Below, one piece after another: positions 14,786 through 19,581 of a DNA stretch of 19,581 nucleotides (the first letter of the stretch is position 1; the number at the start of each line of letters is the position of its first letter). Below the pieces are notes generated by a model. That model was not told where the DNA came from. It searched no databases and saw only the letters and a program-made list of their open reading frames with translations. The translations under genes were made by a program, and so were the position numbers. This stretch comes from Euryarchaeota archaeon UBA91 (GTDB lineage: Archaea; Thermoplasmatota; Poseidoniia; Poseidoniales; Poseidoniaceae): assembly GCA_002499705.1 (NCBI GenBank), contig DAMU01000059.1:2401-21981 (forward strand), written 5' to 3'.

Positions 14786-16303
14786 CTAAGGTTTGGTGTT
14801 ATTGACAGACCATTTGGAAGAATGTTCGATGAGTACACCTGCCCGTTGATGCGACATCAAGTGAGAAAGCGTTTGGTCTTCGGCCAGTATTGGATGGGCG
14901 TTCGGCGTATTGGAATACGCCACTTTTGTTATTTCGGAGAGGCTTTGTAAACCGGATTTTACGGCATCAAAAACGGCTTCATGTCGAGCCTTTCGATGAG
15001 AAATATAGTGATTGAATTTGTGTGTTGGTAGTGCAATAACTGGGCCGTGACTTGGAAAGAGAAGGTGAGGCTTGAGATTTTTCAAACGCTCAAGTTGTTC
15101 CATGTATACGTTCATGTCTCCGGTGTGAGGTGGGATCAAAATGGTTCCAATCCCTGCAACCATATCTCCGGCAATTAGACCAGCATCTCCCAAAAAACAG
15201 GTGTGGCCTGGATGATGTCCTGGAGTGATGAGTATCTGCCAATTTTGATTACCGAGTTGGAGCGTTTCACCATCGGTGAGAATGCGGTCGCATGCAACGG
15301 TTTTGGAAGTATATTCACTTCCCCAAATAGGAACATCAAAAGCCTCTCTCAGCAATCCCATATCTCCGATATGGTCGGCATGAGAATGTGTGAATGTTAT
15401 TGCAATGAGTCGTCCCTTATGCCTGTCAACTGCATTTGCTAAATCCTCCATTCCTTCACGCAAATGGGAGGCAGGATCAACCAGAATAAAATCACCTTCC
15501 GGGTCACCAACAAGATAGCAGTTGGTGTGGTCAGCAGGAGGAAGCGTGGCGGTTTTGACTGGAACCACTTCAACACCATGCGCAAAGAGAATTGAGCGAC
15601 GAGCGGGTAACCGTTCACTGATATCCTCAGCTGCTTTGACCATGTCCCGTCCCTCGCGTTCCAATGTTCGCTCAATCTCCATCAGTAGGGTCACTACGGG
15701 AGGAGCAACCTTGATTTCATGCTTTGACCAACGGTGAAGAATGTTCTTTGGAGAATCCCACATAATTTCAGTAAATTCAGTTTGTGGCTCGAGGTCAATT
15801 TCTGGAACATTTTCCTGAGAACCTGCGTGGAAATGCATGAAGGCATTGTCGAATTGTATTGGTCCAAAAGGGGGAGTGATGCGATGACTCAAAACCCGTA
15901 AGGAATCCGTATTATACGGGAATTCTCCGGCTTGAGCGAGAGGTAAATATTGGCGCTTATCAGCGATAATTTGTTGACGAGCATCAAGAGGAATACTGAC
16001 AAGTCCGTTTTCAGATGGAGCAAGACCTAATTCTTCACTCATTTCACGTAGAATACAAGCGGTTGCCTTCGCTCCAGGACCTTCAAACCCTTCGAGAGTC
16101 TCGACAGCCGCATCGTCAACCCGTGATAATCCACCGCCAGGAAAAGCCCAGTAACCGGGGAATGCAGCCATGGTTTCCGAACGAAGGCCGAGTAAGACTT
16201 CAACGTCATCATGCCCATCTCGAGTCATAGTCATGGTCGCAGTAGGACGAGGTGGCCGACGCTCGAATGAGCTCAAGGAGACGCCGTCGGGAACCTCACT
16301 CAT
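14786..16303 (-). CDS. Nudix hydrolase fused to a LACTB2-like metallo-beta-lactamase domain
   Basis: The 505-residue protein combines two hydrolases. Residues about 20-210 form a Nudix domain: FPGGGLSRVDD (54-64), an insertion of about 15 residues, then ACILREMSEELGL (82-94), which carries the metal-binding REXXEE. The split Nudix box resembles NUDT19/CoA-diphosphatase-type enzymes. Residues about 245-495 form a metallo-beta-lactamase fold: THSHADH (305-311), TPGHHPGH (360-367, ligand His363), AGDMV with Asp380, PSHGP with His419, then HKFNHYISHRKAR and a winged-helix-like tail. These match LACTB2-type hydrolases, some of which cut single-stranded RNA; others hydrolyse thioesters. Both active sites look intact. 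The fusion is a single open frame with no frameshift. It heads the operon with VAT1-like and rqcH genes. The substrate of neither half can be told from sequence. Confidence 0.88.
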   Translation of the reverse strand: MSEVPDGVSLSSFERRPPRPTATMTMTRDGHDDVEVLLGLRSETMAAFPGYWAFPGGGLSRVDDAAVETLEGFEGPGAKATACILREMSEELGLAPSENGLVSIPLDARQQIIADKRQYLPLAQAGEFPYNTDSLRVLSHRITPPFGPIQFDNAFMHFHAGSQENVPEIDLEPQTEFTEIMWDSPKNILHRWSKHEIKVAPPVVTLLMEIERTLEREGRDMVKAAEDISERLPARRSILFAHGVEVVPVKTATLPPADHTNCYLVGDPEGDFILVDPASHLREGMEDLANAVDRHKGRLIAITFTHSHADHIGDMGLLREAFDVPIWGSEYTSKTVACDRILTDGETLQLGNQNWQILITPGHHPGHTCFLGDAGLIAGDMVAGIGTILIPPHTGDMNVYMEQLERLKNLKPHLLFPSHGPVIALPTHKFNHYISHRKARHEAVFDAVKSGLQSLSEITKVAYSNTPNAHPILAEDQTLSHLMSHQRAGVLIEHSSKWSVNNTKP

Positions 16304-16395
16304 ACAATTCGCTGTACGCTTTGGGTTTCAAGGCTTTGTTTGTTCACCGCTGGTGAAGCGTGAATATCATGTAGCGCCTTTCGCTGCCATAATGC

Positions 16396-16590
16396 ATGGC
16401 GGCACAATCAGTGGAAGAAGAGTTGGAAGAACTCGCAGCACTTGTTCGTGAAGCAGAAGCCTTGGGTATTGACCCTTGGCCGGCCGAAAAACCCGAAAGA
16501 CCGTGGGCCCGTTGGGCGCTCGGTTCGTTTATGATCGTCCTCATGCTCAGCGCAGTATCGAAAGTCCTCTTTCGATTCGTCACGATATGA
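16396..16590 (+). CDS. Tiny tail-anchored-like membrane protein, function unknown
   Basis: This 64-residue product has an acidic amphipathic N-terminal helix (VEEELEELAALVREAEALGI), a proline/tryptophan-rich hinge (DPWPAEKPERPWARW) and one hydrophobic helix near the C-terminus (about residues 42-60). That layout resembles a small tail-anchored protein. It fits neatly between the divergent Nudix/MBL start (93 bases away) and the convergent surface protein (46 bases), leaving no overlap. An AATATC element at 16363-16368, about 30 bases before the ATG, is a weak TATA candidate for near-leaderless expression. No family is recognised. It is short, so it could be spurious, but the amphipathic-plus-membrane pattern is unlikely by chance. 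Confidence 0.55.
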   Translation: MAAQSVEEELEELAALVREAEALGIDPWPAEKPERPWARWALGSFMIVLMLSAVSKVLFRFVTI

Positions 16591-16636
16591 CTTCGTCCTA
16601 ACCCGTGGATTCCTCCACTGTTCACCTGAAATTGTT

Positions 16637-19581
16637 TCAAGCGTTGTTTCGACGACCAGCAAGCATTGCAGCACCGAGCATTGCAAGAACACCCAATCCA
16701 GCAGTAAATCCTGGCAAGACGCCTGTAGCATCTTCGACGTCAACTTCAGAGAGGTCAAGGTCTCCATCACCGGTTGCATAAACTGTGAGTGTGCCACTTT
16801 CAGTGTGGTGTCCATCGGTCCATGCAACGTCAAATGTCACGTTTCCACTGGTTCCTGCAGGGAGTTTGAAAGAGACATGTCCCATTGCTACTCCTATACT
16901 TGTGTTTGAACTGTTACCCACTGCACTGGTGATGTCAACAATCATCTTTCCGCCTTCTGGGTCCCAGCAAGATACGAAGATTTCGTAAGCTGCATCATCA
17001 ACGAGAACGAGTTCATAATTGCCGCTTTCAGGAGCTTGTTCCATCCACGCCTCAGTAACTGAAGTGTTGTCTGCAAAGTCTGCAGAATACTTCCAAGCAC
17101 AAACTGGGAACATGTTCATTTCTTCATCTTCCCAAGTCCAGTCGTCAGCTTCTTGGGTTGGAAGAGTTGCATTTTCAACCTTTACCAAAGTGAAGGTTAG
17201 ACTGTCATATGCATCAAGGTCACAGTTGTTAGCATACCACGCATTGTTGGTTTCTTCAAAGGTAAATCCTGTTGTTGAATCGAGGTTCCATGTTTCCGAG
17301 TTGTGAATCCAAATCATTTCTTCCGAATTACATTCATTGTCATCGTTGGTATCTCCCATCCACGTAAGTCCTGCAGCTTCACAATCTGCTTGGTTGTCAT
17401 GGTCAGTATCAGTGTGTGTGCTCATGTCATGGCAAATACCTCGAGGCCCATCATCGCTGTTATCGACAATGAAGGTGTGAGAGGTGGAGTTGTCATACGC
17501 AGATGTTGGGAACTCAATAACAAATCCAACACGGATGAAGACCACGTCTTCGCCTTCGATTAATCCATCAACATCAACCCAGAAATCAACTGTTGTTCCG
17601 TTTGCGCCATCAAGGGACAAACCTTCAGCCATGTCTTCAGGGTCGAGCGAGAGCGCATACAATCCTTTCAACATTTCAACTTCTCTTTCATCGAGCATCG
17701 AGTTGTCGTTTCCGTATTCAGCGTCAGCCATTGCTACTAAGAGAGCAATCTCTTCTTGGTTGTCAATGACGGCCAGTTGAACAATAACCAATTCCATGGT
17801 TTCATCGTTCCATTGTTCAAACCAAACATCGTTGGACTCGAATTGAATATCTAAACCTCCTTCATTGCCATCTTCTCCACCATCGTGGCCAGGTCGATCA
17901 TTCATGTTGGCCCACATGTAACCAGCATCAACGCAATCGTTTTCATTATCGAATTGCATCATTACCGTGTGGTTAGCCATGTCGTAGCAAATGAATTGGT
18001 CCATGCCATCTCCATGGTCACCGTGGTCGTCAGAATGGTCATCATCAGAGTGATGGTCATCATCACCCATCAGTTGGTAATAAAATTGAGTAAATTCGTC
18101 TTCGTCAAGAAGCTCATTTCCATCAGAATCGCTCATCATGAACGCAATTCCGGTCCATTCTTCTTCAACGTCAGAGAGCGTTTCATCGCCATTTTGACTG
18201 TTCATGGTATTCAGGTAAGCGATGACTTCAGCAAGGGAGACGCTTCCATCTCCATCAGCATCCCACATGGTCATGATTTGACCAGGAGATGGTCGGAATT
18301 CCTCATCACTGTCCATGATGTTGAAAAATTCTTCTAATTCTTCATCATTTAATCCAGATGATTGGTCACCGTCTACTCTCTCAAAGATCGACTGAGCCAT
18401 TTGTTGACTCATTTCATCAACAGGTTCTCCACCGCCCATGAGTTCCATTAATTCAGTCAAACTCACTTCACCGTCACCATCACTATCGGCCATGAATACC
18501 ATCATTTCAGCACTCACTGGTTCATTGTAACAGTATTCTCCGTCAAAGGCAGCAGAATCTCCCGCCATGACATCGATTTCTTGGTTATTCTCATCCATGA
18601 GCCATCCGTCTTCCATCAGTGTGTCACCTTCTTTAACATCAGCACAGATTTCATTATCTAAGGATTGAAGATGGTTGTAGAAGTATTCAAACTCTGAGAG
18701 ATTATGCATTCCATCATCGTTGAAGTCATTGTGGTTGAAAAGGTTCGTGTAGAACGTATCCATTCCGTATGATAAGACCAATACTTCGGAGAGACTGATA
18801 CTTCCGTCACTGTTGGAGTCAAGCATCATCATCGTCTTTTCGAAATCATCGCCATTGTCGTTCTCATGGCGTTCACATTTCCAAGTAGAGTCTGGTAATT
18901 CTTCACACTCGTCCATTTCATAACCGTCACTCATCATGAGTTCGCCATCTTCGTCGAGCCATTCTTCCATCCAGCATTCGTAATAACTATCATTTGGATC
19001 AGAGGAAATAAGACAGCTATCGTAAATGACTGAGTTGTCATAACCATTCAATACAGCCATGAAGGACATAAAATCGTCAAAGTCCAGTGCGCCATCTCCA
19101 TCAGCATCTTCACTCAAGAAGATGTTGTAAAACATGGTGATCGACTCATTTTCCAGAGGCTCAACGCCCATATCTTCGTTTGCTTGTTGAAGAGTGTTGA
19201 GGAATTCTTCCCACTCAATCAAACCGTTGCTGTTGTTATCATAGTAGTCAAACATCATCTGGTCTTCGTCATAATCCCCCACGGTCTCCATAATTGTGTA
19301 AATATTCATGCCGTCAGTGTCGGTAAGAGAAACCATTACGAGGTATTGGGCGTCGGTATAATTGCTTGCAGTCATATTATAATTCCAAACAGTAGAGTTG
19401 AATGTAGCATTGAAGAGTTCATTGAATTGCATATCCATTACAGAGACCTGTGCGTATCCAAAGTCACCTTGGTCATAGATAATGACTTCCAGTATACCAT
19501 CGTAGAAGTCAACAGACGCATCAGTGTAGGACGGTTCTGCAATTTCATCATCACAAACGCTGCCATTCCACATGCAGATTT
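16637..19581 (-). CDS. EF-hand calcium-binding surface protein with PGF-CTERM-like anchor (5' end outside window)
   Basis: The open frame runs to the window edge, and the first in-frame ATG (19573) is preceded by further coding sequence (…IC). No signal peptide is visible, so the N-terminus is missing. In residues counted from that Met, eight EF-hand loops occur in four pairs: 112-123, 156-167; 252-263, 283-294; 363-374, 401-412; 438-449, 482-493. Acidic, Cys-containing segments separate the pairs. A His/Asp-rich linker (about 503-524), two Cys-repeat motifs (about 529-554 and 714-738) and many N-x-S/T sequons follow. The end has VLPGFTAGLGVLAML, a hydrophobic helix and a final GRRNNA: the tripartite PGF-CTERM layout cut by archaeosortase. 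It should be exported, glycosylated and lipid- or membrane-anchored, binding calcium, probably as adhesin or envelope protein. Strongly acidic throughout. Confidence 0.85.
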   Translation of the reverse strand, partial: ICMWNGSVCDDEIAEPSYTDASVDFYDGILEVIIYDQGDFGYAQVSVMDMQFNELFNATFNSTVWNYNMTASNYTDAQYLVMVSLTDTDGMNIYTIMETVGDYDEDQMMFDYYDNNSNGLIEWEEFLNTLQQANEDMGVEPLENESITMFYNIFLSEDADGDGALDFDDFMSFMAVLNGYDNSVIYDSCLISSDPNDSYYECWMEEWLDEDGELMMSDGYEMDECEELPDSTWKCERHENDNGDDFEKTMMMLDSNSDGSISLSEVLVLSYGMDTFYTNLFNHNDFNDDGMHNLSEFEYFYNHLQSLDNEICADVKEGDTLMEDGWLMDENNQEIDVMAGDSAAFDGEYCYNEPVSAEMMVFMADSDGDGEVSLTELMELMGGGEPVDEMSQQMAQSIFERVDGDQSSGLNDEELEEFFNIMDSDEEFRPSPGQIMTMWDADGDGSVSLAEVIAYLNTMNSQNGDETLSDVEEEWTGIAFMMSDSDGNELLDEDEFTQFYYQLMGDDDHHSDDDHSDDHGDHGDGMDQFICYDMANHTVMMQFDNENDCVDAGYMWANMNDRPGHDGGEDGNEGGLDIQFESNDVWFEQWNDETMELVIVQLAVIDNQEEIALLVAMADAEYGNDNSMLDEREVEMLKGLYALSLDPEDMAEGLSLDGANGTTVDFWVDVDGLIEGEDVVFIRVGFVIEFPTSAYDNSTSHTFIVDNSDDGPRGICHDMSTHTDTDHDNQADCEAAGLTWMGDTNDDNECNSEEMIWIHNSETWNLDSTTGFTFEETNNAWYANNCDLDAYDSLTFTLVKVENATLPTQEADDWTWEDEEMNMFPVCAWKYSADFADNTSVTEAWMEQAPESGNYELVLVDDAAYEIFVSCWDPEGGKMIVDITSAVGNSSNTSIGVAMGHVSFKLPAGTSGNVTFDVAWTDGHHTESGTLTVYATGDGDLDLSEVDVEDATGVLPGFTAGLGVLAMLGAAMLAGRRNNA
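16640..16714 (-). other. PGF-CTERM-like archaeosortase sorting signal
   Basis: Pro-Gly-Phe at residues 954-956 is followed by a hydrophobic helix of about 16 residues and then Arg-Arg before the end. This is the tripartite arrangement recognised by archaeosortase A-type transpeptidases, which replace the tail with a lipid anchor in haloarchaea. The assignment is by pattern. Confidence 0.75.
17360..17989 (-). repeat. Two copies of a cysteine motif C-[YH]-D-M-x2-H-T…DC-x-x-AG-x-x-W
   Basis: The copies are at 17912-17989 (ICYDMANHTV … DCVDAGYMW) and 17360-17434 (ICHDMSTHTD … DCEAAGLTW), with two cysteines 17-18 residues apart in each. They separate the EF-hand region, a central domain and the C-terminal domain, like small disulphide-bonded boundary modules. 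No family name is assigned. Confidence 0.7.
18095..19240 (-). repeat. Region encoding eight EF-hand loops in four pairs
   Basis: Each loop follows D-x-[DN]-x-[DNS]-G/S-x-[ILV]-x-x-x-E/D, for example DADGDGALDFDD, DSDGDGEVSLTE and DADGDGSVSLAE. Loop starts are 44, 31, 38 and 44 residues apart within successive pairs, compatible with paired EF-hand domains. The loops are divergent in sequence, so the expansion is old rather than a fresh tandem duplication. Confidence 0.85.

Noticed and set aside
16344..16640. Minus-strand 98-residue frame between the surface protein and the Nudix/MBL gene
   Set aside because: It overlaps the better-structured 64-residue plus-strand gene fully and is low in hydrophobic or domain character.
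17885..18337. 150-residue plus-strand frame within the surface protein
   Set aside because: It is antisense to Asp/Glu/Met-rich EF-hand codons, which read as Val/Ile/His on the other strand. This is a composition artefact.

Overview
The window looks like a compact chromosomal segment of a marine planktonic euryarchaeon, most likely Marine Group II (Ca. Poseidoniales) or a close relative. The clues are an archaeal-type cell-surface protein with a PGF-CTERM-like tail, a Q/P/G/W/N-rich protein ending in a zinc ribbon, an intron-less tRNA-Phe without an encoded CCA, TATA-like elements with little use of ribosome-binding sites, and many enzymes of bacterial flavour (RNase PH, MogA, thiolase, carboxypeptidase Taq). 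The assignment is inferred from gene content. No rRNA or phylogenetic marker was read.

Layout. 1-221 is the 3' end of a low-complexity zinc-ribbon protein. It meets an M29-like aminopeptidase (222-1394, minus) stop to stop. A divergent promoter region separates that gene from an M32 carboxypeptidase (1489-3009, plus), which abuts a small two-helix membrane protein (3010-3297, minus). A minus-strand run follows, read from right to left: RNase PH (7808-8632), tRNA-Phe (7661-7733), a large membrane protein (5434-7542), mogA (4834-5418) and dihydroorotase pyrC (3366-4814). The last three are separated by only 15-19 bases and are probably one operon. Going right on the plus strand are an acetyl-CoA acetyltransferase-type thiolase (8729-9922) and a DEAD-box RNA helicase with an RGG tail (10010-11518). 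The helicase converges with a second minus-strand operon: a Nudix/metallo-beta-lactamase fusion (14786-16303), a VAT1-like quinone oxidoreductase (13741-14760) and an archaeal RqcH/NEMF homologue (11521-13695). A tiny single-helix membrane protein (16396-16590) and the 3' part of a very large EF-hand surface protein (16637-19581, running off the edge) complete the window.

How the genes work together. Most are housekeeping: peptide turnover (M29, M32), pyrimidine synthesis, molybdenum cofactor synthesis, acyl-CoA metabolism and tRNA. RNase PH, the RGG-tailed helicase and RqcH all belong to RNA or ribosome quality control, and the Nudix/MBL fusion has a LACTB2-like (potential RNase) half. Their proximity is suggestive but not proof of a shared pathway. 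The most distinctive items are the eight-EF-hand, sortable surface protein, the Nudix/MBL fusion, a G-rich direct repeat just upstream of the RGG helicase, and the two apparently missing metal ligands of the M29-like protein. No CRISPR array, insertion sequence, integrase or prophage was seen, and no gap without a gene exceeds 300 bases.
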